Below, piece after piece: positions 23,915 to 36,630 of a stretch of DNA of 64,000 nucleotides. Under the pieces are notes generated by a model. That model was not told where the DNA came from, made no database searches, and was given only the letters and a program-made list of their open reading frames with translations. The stretch covers positions 7,587,501 to 7,651,500 of the forward strand of contig JAUKPH010000017.1 in the NCBI GenBank assembly GCA_030549335.1, written 5' to 3'. Numbering within the stretch: the stretch's first letter is position 1; each line of letters starts with the position of its first letter. The stretch is from Pontederia crassipes. Lineage: Eukaryota > Streptophyta > Magnoliopsida > Commelinales > Pontederiaceae. Made by a program: the position numbers and the translations under genes.

Positions 23915-26900
23915 TCGACTTTTGGGTCTCCGTTCCCTCTGGCGAAAGGGGATGATGGACAAAGGTGCGATCTTTTGGACGTTTCAGTTGCCCTGCCGTC
24001 GTGAGATCGTTCCGCCGGCCCAGGGATGCAAGGGGTGTCCATATTTTCAAGGTCCGCACACGCAATTGTATGCGATGCTTGATGCGAAATTCTTTAGATC
24101 TCCTTCGATTCTAAAGCCAGTTTCGGAAATTCCACTTCCAGTTTGCTCCTTGGTCCTGTAATAGTGAACTCAATGTAGGTTTTCCGCTATGTGGTCTGAT
24201 TTCGAACTCCAATTGTATCTCCACAATCTGAATGCTGCTGTAGGCTCAAAATTGTAATTTCTGGCGTCGGGTCGTTGTACTTTATATAGTGGAGATACTC
24301 CAGCTTTAGCTGGCCTATGTTGGTTTCTAGCATTCCTTTTCTTCCTGAGAACGTAGCATTAGGAGGCTACTTCTGGTATCGAATGTTTCAGACTTTACCT
24401 AATATCAATATACATTTGCCATTAACTCTTGAATATATGCCACCCAATTCCTATTTTTTACATTGTAAATTTACATTGATGGAAAGATTATTGACCTTAT
24501 GTTATTGTGCCAAAAATGTTTTTCACTTGATGCATCGTCTTTGCTTTTTTCCCACAATATTGATTTTGTGTTGACACTTGACTAATGTGTAGCTCCACAT
24601 GTAAACTTTTCTATAATCACCAAGAACTGACTAGAAATTTCTTTATTTTCTCTTAGAACCAATGGAATCATTGGAAGTTTCTGTCAAGGATGCTGAGACG
24701 AAAGCTGTTAGTGCTGAAACTGTGACTGAACAGGTAAATATCTGCCATTCGAATTTTCTTTCTTCGCCCTTTAGAAGTTTCTGTGAGGGACTTTTCTGAT
24801 GCTGACTTTTATGTTCCCCAGCCTCCTGTTAAAGAAGGGAATGTGAATTCCAGTGTTTCTCGAGATTCAGGGGTGTCAGGTCTTCCAGTGGTTGTGCCGG
24901 AGCCACTGGGATCTCTAAATTCAGTTAGCGATCAAAATGCAATTCATTTACCCAATTACGCTCCTCATGCACAAACTTTCTTTTATGGAGGTGAGTTCTA
25001 GGTACGCCATTCAACATACAGTTTATTCACTTTCTTTAGTTGATCTCTTTCAATTAAGTTGATTCATCCTCTGATTCAGTTTTCTTGAATTTGATCAAGT
25101 AAAATAGTATGTCAACATTATGTAACCTGAAATGAGATTCACCTGAGAAATCATAATGAACAACACTTGGTATCATAAAAAATGGATTAGAATACTAATA
25201 CTGGAACAAGTCACTACAAAAGCTTTCTATTTTGTGTACTCTGTTATATATTTATGCTTGGATCTTGGGCTCTTTCTTTCAACCAATGGGGCCCAGTCCA
25301 TTCTTCCAAATTTTTATACCTATCGAATGCCCTTAGAAAAAACTTTGTATTAAATATCTGAATCTTGTAATTGGAAACCATGCCATGCATGCTAGTTAAA
25401 TAACATAATTGGATTTGTTATCTGGATATTGTTCTTGGACTAGATTGTTAGTTTCATCTTTTTCTCTTGTTTTCTTCTTTCTCTCTCACAGGTTATGTAA
25501 TCATTTAATATCGAATCTAACAATTGGGTTTAAACATTTATATGTTTTCAGGATTTGAAGGCCGGGCTGGTGAGTGGGAAGAATACAATCCATATCCAAA
25601 TTTTGATGGTGTGGACATTGGATCAGCTGTAAGTATTAATCTGTGTTCTAGTTTCACTGCTTTTACCTTTTAATTGTTGTGGAAATACTGCAATTCATAT
25701 GAAAAATATTGCTATTCTAAAAATGTTTATGAAATATATTGTTCCTCTGAAGGGTATCTATAACGAGAATCCTTCACTCATGTACCATACTGGATATGGG
25801 TACAGCCAGATGCCATATGGAGCCTTTTCTCCAGTAACAACACTACCTTCTGGAGATGGGCAGAATTACCACCCTCAGCATTTTCCATTCTCTGGCGGAT
25901 ACTACCAGCCGCCACCATCTCCTGGCATCACATATCTACCCTCTCCAACTGCAGTGTCACAAGCTGATTTGTCAACGTCAGTTGATCATAACGGATCTTT
26001 CCTTCTTGATACCTCGAGTTCTAATAACATGCTTTTTGGACCGAGACCTACCTATCAAGCATCGTATGGCTCTTTCAGCAGAGGTTGCATTGCTGGAACT
26101 CTTGATAACCTAGATTTCCTTGACTTGCTGAAAGGTTTTGATGGTTTGATTCTTGTGTTTCCTAGATTGGTTGAAGTCCCCAGATGGAACTGGGTCTGTG
26201 ACTCCATCTCCTGCTGCATCACCACAGCCAATGGGCACATTTATGTCGTTTGGGCAAAACACTGCACATCTAACTTCTGGAGTGGTAATATTACTTAACA
26301 CTTCCTTTTCTTCCCTCAAAGTTTAGAAAAGTAATCTTTGCTTTAGGATTCTTGTTTGGCTCACAGCAGAAAAAGTTTATGGCTATTATTTATTTCAAGG
26401 AGAATGGCTTTCTTGATTATACTTCGTCAAAAGATGAATCTTCGGATTTACTCTAGGCTAGGATTTTTACATTAAAATTCTGGTAATTTTCTATTGAGAT
26501 CATAGAGAATTAAATAAATCTATGACAATCTCAATTGTCCACACTGCTCAACTTCTGTTTTCATGATGACTTAAACTTTAACATGATTTTTTTTATCTCT
26601 AGCATGTTCATTTATCAAAATGTCCATTGATCAGCAGAAACTGCCAAGATGATCAGTCAGTAATCTTATCCCTTTCCCATGCCAGTTATTGAAAATCCTT
26701 CCTCTGTTCACATAAAGTTGGTCCACGATTTTAAATTGGAAATCAAGTTTTTAAGCTCCAAGTACTTAGATTTTTGCTAGAACTATATTATATCATTGTA
26801 TTCAATTTTCTGTTGCTTGATGACTTTTCACTGCTTTTAGGAAGAGGTTTGCAGTCTTCTGTATTTCCAGGTCATTTTCTTTTTTATTTCATTCGAAAAA

Positions 26901-29269
26901 TATTGTATCTTCAGTGCTGACTTTCATAAGATTGAACCTTTTTATTTTTTTTAATCTTATGCATGCATTTGAACGACAACTTTAATTAACAAATAAACAA
27001 CATTGTCAGCGGTATTTTTTTTTTTTTGAAATGGAACATTTTGAGCAGTATGTTTACACTACATCAGAAAATGCCTTTAAGTTGCAGAATTGATCTATAT
27101 TCAGACCATTTTCCTTTTATCTTTTTGTTGCTGAGTATTGTCTAATTAAATCAGGACTTCAATCAGCAAAGATCTATGTATAGTTTTGGATCGACTGTTG
27201 GTTCCTTTGATAGAGGGTATCATGGTGGATTTTACCATGAAAGTACATTTGGAGGATCTGTTCCAAGCTTTGGAGTTAATGGCAGAGGTTTGATTGCTGT
27301 TGACAAAACTAAAAGGCATATGAAGGGAAATGCTTCACTATGTAGCTGCGAGAATACTCTTGATTTTCTTACTGAGCAAAACCGAGGACCACGGGCCAAC
27401 AAAACAAAGAATCTGTTGGTAGATCAAAACTCATCCATTGGAAAAAATAATGACTGTTTTACAGGAGGATTTGATAGGAAGTTATACAATAGTCCAGACT
27501 TTGTCACAGAATACAAGGATGCCAAGTTTTTTATAATAAAATCTTACAGTGAGGATAACGTTCATAAAAGTATTAAATATGGTGTTTGGGCCAGCACTAC
27601 TAATGGGAACAAAAAGTTGGATTCTGCGTACCGTGAATCAAGAGAAAAAGAAGAGCCATGTCCCATTTTCTTGTTTTTCTCGGTAACTTTCCCTTGTCTC
27701 TTTATTCTTCATTCCCTTATAAATATCTATATTATTTGTTATCAAAACAAGTGCAGAACTTATTTTGTTTGTTGTTCCTATTCTGATTGCATCATTATCT
27801 TACTGTTTTTCTTGGAATCATTCTTTGGTTATCTGCAGGTAAATGCAAGTGCACAATTCTGTGGGGTAGCTGAGATGATTGGACATGTTGATTTTGAAAA
27901 GAGCGTCAATTATTGGCAGCAGGACAAGTGGAGTGGTCAATTCCCTGTCAAGTGGCATATTGTGAAAGATGTTCCCAACAACCTATTTCGACATATCATT
28001 CTCGAAAACAATGATAATAAGCCTGTTACTAACAGCAGAGACACCCAGGAGGTAAATCAGCTCTTATTAAGTCATTAGTTTTTTACTACTGTGTCAAGTG
28101 TTTCATAAGTCCTTTAAAAAAAGTGTTTCATGAGTGAGAATTTGCGCACATGTTTCGTTGTGTGAAAGTATATATATGTATATATATTTCCACTTTTGAA
28201 CTGACTCTTTTCATGTTTCTTTCCTTTGTTACTAAAATGCAAATTATCCCAATTTAAACCTGTACCAGTTCTTTACGTTGTCTGGCTTATTTCTTTCTTC
28301 TATCAAACTTGCTTGTTCTTCTCCTTGGATATTAGTGGCCAGTTGTACATTATTGGCCCTTTGTCCTTACACTGCATGTTATGGGAAGCATTATTTGTTT
28401 CTTTTTTGTTGGGGGGTGTGGAGGGACACAAAACATTTCTCTTGTTCTCCCATTCATTGAATATAATCTTCTGGTGGAATGTTGCTCATTGATTAGAAAA
28501 TTGTTTATGTGAAAATGCATTCTGCTCCGGGAGTGGGATCCTTTGGGCTACATGGTTACAATGCAATGGTGCAATCTTCTGGGGGGCACGATTTATAGGG
28601 AGAACAGTTTACATCCCGCCAGCACCCTGTTCTGGGAGTGGGGTGCACACCTGTAATGCCTGCTATATTTTGTTTTTACCGCTGACCTCTATGTAACTCC
28701 ACATAACCATCTTATGTACTCTTTTATTCTATTTGAGATATCTGGATGATAATCCTCTTGCTAGTCGTCCCTTTTTATTTTAAAAAAAAAATAATAAACA
28801 AGCATTCTGCTGAAGACCTGATCTTGTTCGAGGATTTGTCAATTTCCAGTTATGCGTATCTGGTCGATTAATTGATTGTTTCTTGGAAAAATCTGTGCAG
28901 GTGAAATTGGAACAGGGTCTAGAAATGCTAAGCATTTTCAAGAAACATGAATATGAGGATTCTATCCTTGATGACTTTGCATTTTATGAGGAACGGGAGA
29001 AAGCCAGGCAGGAGAGAAAGGCTCACCAGCATCACCAACAACTATCTAACTCCATTGGCGTTGTTGCAGTAGCTGCTGATGAGAAAAGGAATGTAGTAGC
29101 TGTTTCTGGTGACTTTGTAGACCAGTTATCAAAGAGCTTTGCCGATGCAGTTAGGATGGAAGAACGAAGCAGCGGAGATGTGTCATCAGCCAAAAGTAAC
29201 ATGGGAGCCGATATGACGGCCGAAACTCATAGGAAATCATCAGCTGCAAATGTTGGAAAGAGCAGCTAG
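23724..29269 (+). CDS. YTH-domain m6A reader, ECT (YTHDF) family, 10 exons, 648 aa
   Basis: Exons: 23724-23757, 24657-24733, 24822-24990, 25552-25628, 25753-26083, 26166-26284, 26841-26870, 27155-27682, 27839-28051, 28901-29269. All junctions are GT-AG and phases agree. The protein binds N6-methyladenosine in mRNA and acts in the cytoplasm in known family members. Residues 1-398 are a long Tyr/Pro/Gly/Ser-rich disordered region ([24 protein letters not shown]) as in plant ECT proteins. The YTH domain spans about 399-535, from [19 protein letters not shown] to the [10 protein letters not shown] region. The aromatic cage appears complete: Trp424 (GVWAS), Trp481 and Trp486 (NYWQQDKW), with the 5-residue spacing of YTHDF proteins. 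The C-terminus is charged ([14 protein letters not shown]). The 30-nt exon 7 can be included or skipped without changing frame and is the least certain exon. The start lies in a GC-rich leader. Which ECT paralogue it is cannot be told. Confidence 0.93.
23868..23909 (+). repeat. 42-nt poly(G) tract in intron 1 of the YTH gene
   Basis: An unbroken run of 42 G on the coding strand lies about 110 nt after the first splice donor. Its true length is doubtful, because such runs are hard to sequence. In RNA it could form G-quadruplexes. Confidence 0.9.
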
Positions 29270-32200
29270 TATTTTATTTAATTTTTATTCATTTATCATT
29301 GTCTGAGTACTTCTGGTTGATGGCTAAGGTACTAAAAGTGAGTTGGATGAATTCTAGGGTTCCTGAAGCAGTTTGTATAGTATGTCAGCCGTCTACTGAC
29401 CATAGGCTGTATTTTTGGAGCCTCCTCTTCATCCATTTTGTTCAGTTTTCTTTTTTCATCATCGTCTTTCCCCGAAGCCAAGGTTCAATTTCACAATCAT
29501 TTGTAAAGTTCCCAAGCTTCAAGTGTAAGATCAATAAGTTTCCCTTTAGATACTTATCTTGTATCGTCGAGATATAACAGGTTTGATTTAAGTAGCTATA
29601 TTTCAGGTATTATTTCGGATATAAAATAATATCAAATAAATATTGAAGCATTACTTGCTTAATTTTATTTCTGTTGAAGTAACTTGTTGATGGATGAACC
29701 GATATTTTGTACCTGTCTTGTTCCATTTATCTCAAGATGTAATAGTTTATTTTCTGGCGTGCTGAAGAGTTTGATTGATTATTGTAGATTAAAGAGATTC
29801 TTAATTGCAATCAAGACTTTAGGACATGTTTGAGGTATTTGCAAGATTTTGAACGATTTAAAATATTTTAGTAAGACATTTTTAAAACCATAGGTTTAGT
29901 TTTTTGATATAAAGTTGTACGATAGGGTGTTTGGATATAATTCTAATTACTTTATAAAATATTTATCTTGGTCTAGAGGTAGTAACTCAAGTTGAAATAA
30001 AAAATTACTTTATATCTAAGCAGTTCATTAGTGTGCTTATTATATTGTCACTCAAGATTCACGTGAACAGTTCAATTGCCTCTCTAATAGTCTCGTGTGA
30101 AATTAATGTGTATTGCTCATAAGGTAGCTCGAGTGGCAATTAATATCACTCTATTAGAAAGAAGCAAATGGAAATTATAATTTTGTTAAGATTATAAATA
30201 TAAATATGTTATTTTTAAAATCTCAAACTTTTAGGAAAATTATCATGTCTAACTAAATATATAGTATAACGCACACAAAGGACGTCTGATGTATCATCTT
30301 TTCACATTATCTGAAAATTTACAAAATTGACATAAAGATTCTCTTATTTAGTTACTGCATCACTTTATTTATTTGTCACTCCAACAATTCAAATAGTATT
30401 TCTTACTTATAATAAGAAATTAATAGGCATATTATAATTTTTATTAAAATACTTAAAGTTTATATAATATGACTTAAGATTCGAATAAAAATTCACAAAA
30501 TTGATAAATTAAATAAATATAGTTGTAAATATTTTTATATAAATAATTATAATACATATATGTAATTTTCAAAATAATAACTAATAGTATTACAATAATT
30601 AAATTAAATTAATATTGTTAATCATGATAATAATAATGGCAATAATATTTTTATTATTGTTATCGTTATGTATTTTTTTTATATTTTATTTGCCTGAGAT
30701 TGAAAAACATAAAAATGAAACAAATTAGCACTCATCATTTCTTAAGAGATCTATATAGTTAGACAACTCAATTTACCTACAAATAAAAATAAAGTAAACA
30801 AAATAGTATGGTAAGCCTAATTTACTTTAGAAACATTATATGTAGGGAAATACCCCCATAGAAAAGATCATCTAGGACAAGAACAAGAAAGTAGACGTGT
30901 TTCTAGATGATGAAGAAAGAGAACGAGAATGAATTAAAAATAAGATTTTAGATCTAAAGTCCTAATGATATGTAAAGGTGATCAAAATCCTTACTTCGTT
31001 TTCAATGATTTCATGCAATGAAGTGAGGATACACATGCTTTCAATAGGATTTATTAAGATACATTTTGTTTAGATCAAATTTAATTCTCAATGTTTAAGA
31101 GATGAACCTAAAGGCTATCACTATGATCTTCATGTGATTCAATTTCTTTATTTCATCATGTTTAACTTTCATGTATTATGTAACTTTAGTGTAAATTAAG
31201 CACTAATGATACTATTGTACAAAAGCTCTTTTAAAATACGTGCAAAAGGAACCAAATGATAAGATAAATCAAAGTCTATAGTTGTCTAGCGTTATGGTTG
31301 TAAGTGTGCAGAAATAAAAATTGAGTTTTATGCGAGACCACTCATAGGTGTGACTACTCTATCTTGATAGTGAAATGACAAAAAATTTTGAAGAAGAAAT
31401 CACTGCCTCGCTTATGATCATGAAGTGACATCTCATGGCTGTGATGAAGAGGATTTGTGGCTTGACCTCCATGTCATGGACGTGAGGGAGCAAGTGTTGG
31501 AATTGACACGACAATGAAGAGCATATTCATAGCCGTGAAACAAGTATGGTCATGATTGTGAATGATGGTTGACGATCGTAAGAGCCCCATTGTTCATTCC
31601 TAAGAAGTTTAAATTGTTGATCATGACCTATAAAAACTATTATGGCATATACCAAATAGCTAGTGATTCTTATTGATGATTATTTTTTCCAGTGAGTTAT
31701 GTTATGGTTAAGGCTTGAATGATGTATTCATATACATCTTGACATTGTGTTTCTGTATGAAGTGGTATATAAGTTAAAAAATACAAGATTGTGATGTTAT
31801 GATTATTGTATTGAAACAACAACAACAAATGAAGAATAGGTTATCTTGACGTATCATCAATTAATAGAAAGTAATTATCCTCATACCTATAATGGTATAT
31901 GTGTTTCTTCGTAACGATGTGTGGTCTTACTAAATAGTGGTTAATGGTAAAGAAATTGGGGTGCAAAAAAAAAGCACATGTGACCTAGATCATCAACTGT
32001 GACGATTATGATATGCTTCATATGATAAGTTGAAGAACATGAAGTCTAAATTGAACCTCCATTGATCAATAATATTATAAGCAAAAAGGTCATATAATCA
32101 TCAATAGCTTAGAAGTTATGAAATGACTTCTATCGTGCATATATGATCAAGAAATTAAAGTTGCATATTTTTTAATATTTAAGAAGTTATAACACAACCT

Positions 32201-33224
32201 TTATTGTACCCATATAACAATGGAAGAAAGTAAAGAGATTAATGACTCCATGATCACATGTTGAGTAGTGTTGATTATTATATTGATGAAAGTTATTATT
32301 GCCTACTACTTAGATTGCTCTATGTGATGTGACATATAGAAACATGCATAGATTCATGGCATTAATGAAGTATTTTTCTTGATACTCTTACGACAATTGC
32401 ATAATTCACATCATATAAAACACATATTATATGTCATGACGAGTATTCCCTTTACATACTTCAATTGAGAAATCATGCACCCTAGGTCCATGCATATAAT
32501 TAAAAATAGGCTCTAATTATGGCTGAAGACATATGATGGGTGTTTGCACATTCTTAGGTTGAATAAGATATGTCTATTGTAGTAGCATCTTGCTCAAAAG
32601 TGTTGTTAAACTTTCAAATTGTATGTATTATTAAAGTTGATTTGTTTTAAATGGTTTTTTTACGTAGTATCAATTATATCTTGATAACTGAATTGTATTT
32701 ATGTTGTTAAGTTTTCTATGAATATTGTCATAATATATTTTAAGGAGAATATACTTTGCACGCATAGAATTTCCAAATGATACTTTGCATCATGGTGAAT
32801 TTTGGGGTGCTACAACACATTTGTCGTCCCCTCGAGTCTCTTTTCTTGACCTTGAGATAATCTCTTCATCCAAAAAAAGTAGAATTTGTTCTAACTACAA
32901 ATTCAAAAGAAATGTTAAAAATAGGAATTGAGTGAAAAGAAATCAATTTGAGTAGTATGCTTCATGCAAAGAGAGAACATACAAAAAGTAGGAAGTTGAT
33001 GAATATAAAGGATTAGAAAAAGTAATTATCGGCAAATGCACTAATGACTCAAATAATATAATAATGATTATAAATTATCCATGATAAATAATTCTTAATT
33101 AAGCATCTAACTTTGTAAGCTAATAAGCTTTAAAAAATGTTGTGAAAAAACTTAAATACAAAATAAAAGGATAAAATAAAACCAAACTATGGTGACATCA
33201 AGCTTTAGATAAAATGAAATAAAA
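29270..33224. other. 3' region of the YTH gene, then gene-free AT-rich DNA
   Basis: The first 350 bp or so is probably 3' UTR; AATAAATATTG and AAAATAATATC near 29620-29645 could serve as polyadenylation signals. From about 31250 to 32830 the sequence repeats phrases such as CATGATTGTGAATGATG and ends in GGGGTGCTACAACA, whose reverse complement, TGTTGTAGCACCCC, resembles an LTR start. I could not find its partner end. No gene is supported. Confidence 0.5.
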
Positions 33225-34664
33225 GAGTAAATTTCAACCATCATCATTCAACTTAAGGGGTCAGATCATCTAACTTTATTTTATAACATCACGATCATCG
33301 AACTTTAGAAACGTTTCAGCCGTCGACCGGTTATAGCCAGTGAACTTGTTAATCATTGATGTGGATGCTTACATGGCACAACGTCAGCATTTTCTCTTTT
33401 CTCCATGTCAGATTAAAAAATAAAAATGCCATGTCAGCATTTTTCTCTCTATTTTGTCCAAACTTAATTTTGTACCTACATGGTCATCCAACTTTTCAAA
33501 ACTTTCAGACAAGGTCATTCAACTTTCCAAGCTTTCAATCGCGATCATCATTAAAAGCTTAAAATAAAAACAATAATAAATAATATATAAATATATAAAA
33601 AAATTGAAGGCACTTAGACTAACTCGGTACATTTTTTCACATGATCTACTCGAATCGAGCCGACCAAATTTTTAATATATATTAAATATATAATATTATG
33701 ATAATTAATATTTTTTAATTAAGGAAATAAAATAACAAAATGATAACATATCGATTATATTTTTCGCCCTAAAATTTAAATAATAAAAAATATTATAATT
33801 AGAAAATAAAAATATCTTTTCATGCGAGATTTTATCGGGACCAAATAAAATCATATAAGGTCGTCTAACGGAGTGTTGGGTAAGACCTGAAGCGAGTTGT
33901 TGAGTCAAATTATTAATTATCATAATATTAAAAATTAAAATTATTAATTATCATAGTATTATACAAAAAATTTGACTTTGGCTCAGCAACCCGTTGAATG
34001 TTGGGTTGTGCCCAACAACCTGCTGGATGATCTAGTATGATTTGGTTCGGCCATGATGGAATCTCGTGCAAAAAATATTTTCATTTTTCTAATTATAATT
34101 TTTTTATTATTTAAAATTTTAGGATAAAAATATAATCAGTATGTTATTATTTTATTTTGTATTTTCTTAATAAATTAATTATCATAATATTATATATTTA
34201 ATGCACATTAAAAAATTTGGCAGTTCAATCCGAGTGGGTCATGCCAAAAATGTACCAAGTCAATCTAAGTGCCTTCAATTATTTATTTATTATTTATTAT
34301 TTTAAACTTTTAGTGATAACCGCGATTGAAAATTTGTAAAGTTAAATGATCTTGTCTGAAAGTTTTGAAAAGTTGGATGACCATATAAATACAAAATTAA
34401 GTTTGAACTAAGGAGAGAGAAAATGCTGATGTGATATTTTTATTTTTAAATCTGATGTGAAGGAAAAAGAAAATGTTGAGATGGTACCACATAAGCATCT
34501 ATATTAGTGTCAGTCAGTGATTTACAGGTTTACTGGTTACAACCGATCATGATGATCGCGACTGAAATATTTCTAAAGTTCGATGGCTGTGGTGTTACGA
34601 ATGAAGTTGGATGACTTTACTGAGAATACCCCCTAAGTTTGATGACCATGGTTAAAATTTACTC
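33225..34664. mobile_element. 1.44 kb near-perfect palindromic foldback element
   Basis: It starts GAGTAAATTTCAACCAT and ends ATGGTTAAAATTTACTC. The similarity continues through the whole length. For example, CAAGGTCATTCAACTTTCC on the left pairs with the segment around 34350. CACTTAGACTAACTCGGTACA pairs with the segment near 34255-34270. GTGTTGGGTAAGACC near 33873 pairs with the segment near 34000. The symmetry centre is about 33945. Flanking DNA is A/T-only, so the duplication (possibly AAATAAAA) is ambiguous. It has no coding capacity. The superfamily is uncertain; long TIRs suggest a Mutator-like or similar foldback. Confidence 0.82.
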
Positions 34665-35559
34665 TAAAATAAAATAAGGGTCGAACTTGAAAAGCTAATT
34701 TAGCCATTTAGATGAATTAAGCTCTACCTAAAATATGACTTTCTGGACAAGATAAATAAACTATTTTTATTTTAACTATATATCATTCCTCGATAGAACA
34801 ATAATTTAAATCTAATTAAAAATCAAAATGAATTAATTTGTATCATCTAAAGTATTAATTGTCTATCAATATGGTAATAATTAATAGATCATATAATTAG
34901 CACTCCTCAACAAAATGGTATAAACCATGACATGCTATACTCATACTAAATAATAAAAAATAATGATTCCATATAATATCATACAATAATTAACAATCAC
35001 TCTTCATGAGAATAATAATTAATCAAAGATTTTAATCAATATATGAAAGAGTATTAAACATCATACATATTTTTAAAGAACTAATTTTCATTAAAAAAAA
35101 CGGATCATAAGTTTGCCCTTTAAACATTAAAAATAGAATCAAACTAATTAAAAACTAAAATAAAACATTTCACTCTCATCATAAGAGTGACTTTCTACCA
35201 AAATTGGATACAAAATTAAGAAATGTAAAAGACATGAAACAATAAAGATAACATTGACTATTCATAATGATGATCTTACAAAACATATGTCATTAGATGA
35301 ATAATTTAATACTCCGAAAGATGATGCCATGCGAAAAGATTGTGTGCAAATGTTGGATGGATTTGTAAGCTTAGGTTGAGCGACATTGACACTGATGCAT
35401 GCATTTTGTATTATTTAATTTAAGCTGCATTTAGGTTTATTTTCATAATTTTCTCATGGCATGCATCCATTTTATTCTATTTATTAAAATTATTTTCTTG
35501 AACTCTCCAACTACCTAGGTGTGTGTCATATTGCAGGAAAATATCTTAATTTGGTGAAA

Positions 35560-36085
35560 ATTATCATAGAAAAATATTCGAGCGAAAAAGAAGGAAGAAA
35601 TTAGTCACAAAAGCAGAAAAATAACATTTCTCACGGGTCATAATAGATCTAAAACGACCCTTTGCTACTCATTACGGACCGCAAGATGTAGCTCACGGCC
35701 CTCACAGAAAGAATACCAGATGCACTCTTATTCGTCACCGGCCATAAGATATTTCTAACGCCCCTATATATTGAAGACACGGACCGTGAGTAAGAGTTCA
35801 CGGATCGCACAGAGAGACTTACACCTCAGAAGTGAGTTCACGGGCCGTCATGAAATGTTCACGGTACTCACAGAATCATTGCGTAAGAAAGAACTTATGA
35901 CGTGTCGTAACACATTGTTAATAGGTCTCACAGAATGAAGAGTTCAGTCGAAGAAGAATTTAATGGGTCGTCATATGAAATTACAAGCTGTGTCCAAGTT
36001 TGATCCCCTCATTTACTGGCCGTAACATTTGTTTAACGGTCCAAACAAAATCAGATGAAAATTGAGCATATTTATATTACGGGGA
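35560..36085. repeat. Degenerate repetitive sequence with CACGG-CCGT themes
   Basis: The motif family CACGGxCCGTxA...CACAGAA recurs irregularly (for example near 35640, 35690, 35780, 35840 and 35870) and again beyond the hAT MITE to about 36960. It looks like a decayed retroelement interior or LTR. No protein similarity was recognised. Confidence 0.4.
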
Positions 36086-36086
36086 C

Positions 36087-36622
36087 TAGGGGTGTTCATG
36101 GGCCGGGTTGGACCCGACCCGTGAACAAATCCGACCCGACCAAATTTGGTTGGGTTGGTCAAATGGCTTTTGGGGGGGAGGGGGGGGGGGGCAAATCCGA
36201 CCCAATCCGGGTCGGGTCAGGTGGTCGGGTTATCCGACCACCCAATTTTCTTTTTTTTAATTTTTCCCTTACTATTTTTATATTTATTTAATATAAAAAT
36301 ATTATTTAATATTTTATTTTAAACATAAAATAAAGTTTAAACCATTTAATGTTATTTTTGTACTTATAATATTTAATTTCAATTTTTTAAAAATTTTAAA
36401 TCAAATATAAGCTTAAGTTTAAATAAAAAATAAAAAAATCGGGTCAATCGGGTCAACTCGGGTTGGAGTTTTCCAACCCGTACCTGACCCTCGGGTCGAG
36501 TTCAGTTCGGGTCAGGTCCAACCCGATCACCGATCCGACCCGACACAAATCGGGTCGGGTCGAGTTTGGGTCAGGTCGAGTCATCGGGTTCGCGGGTCGA
36601 CTCGACCTGCTGAACACCCCTA
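36087..36622. mobile_element. hAT-type MITE, 536 bp
   Basis: It has perfect 12-bp terminal inverted repeats, TAGGGGTGTTCA and TGAACACCCCTA. The flanks are ACGGGGAC (36079-36086) and ATGGGGAC (36623-36630), an 8-bp duplication with one mismatch, typical of hAT elements. The arms are rich in GGGTCGGGT/ACCCGACCC words and the centre is AT-rich. A G-run lies near 36174-36191. It has no transposase, so it is non-autonomous. It is inserted within the degenerate repeat 35560-36960. Confidence 0.85.
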
Positions 36623-36630
36623 ATGGGGAC

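Noticed and set aside
23551-24161. Poly-Gly or poly-Pro frames across the G run
   Set aside because: They read through intron 1 of the YTH gene; the first exon and its donor are well placed.
27176-28078. A single 300-residue protein
   Set aside because: It joins two YTH exons by reading through a GT-AG intron that is in frame by chance or as retention; the spliced form matches the family.
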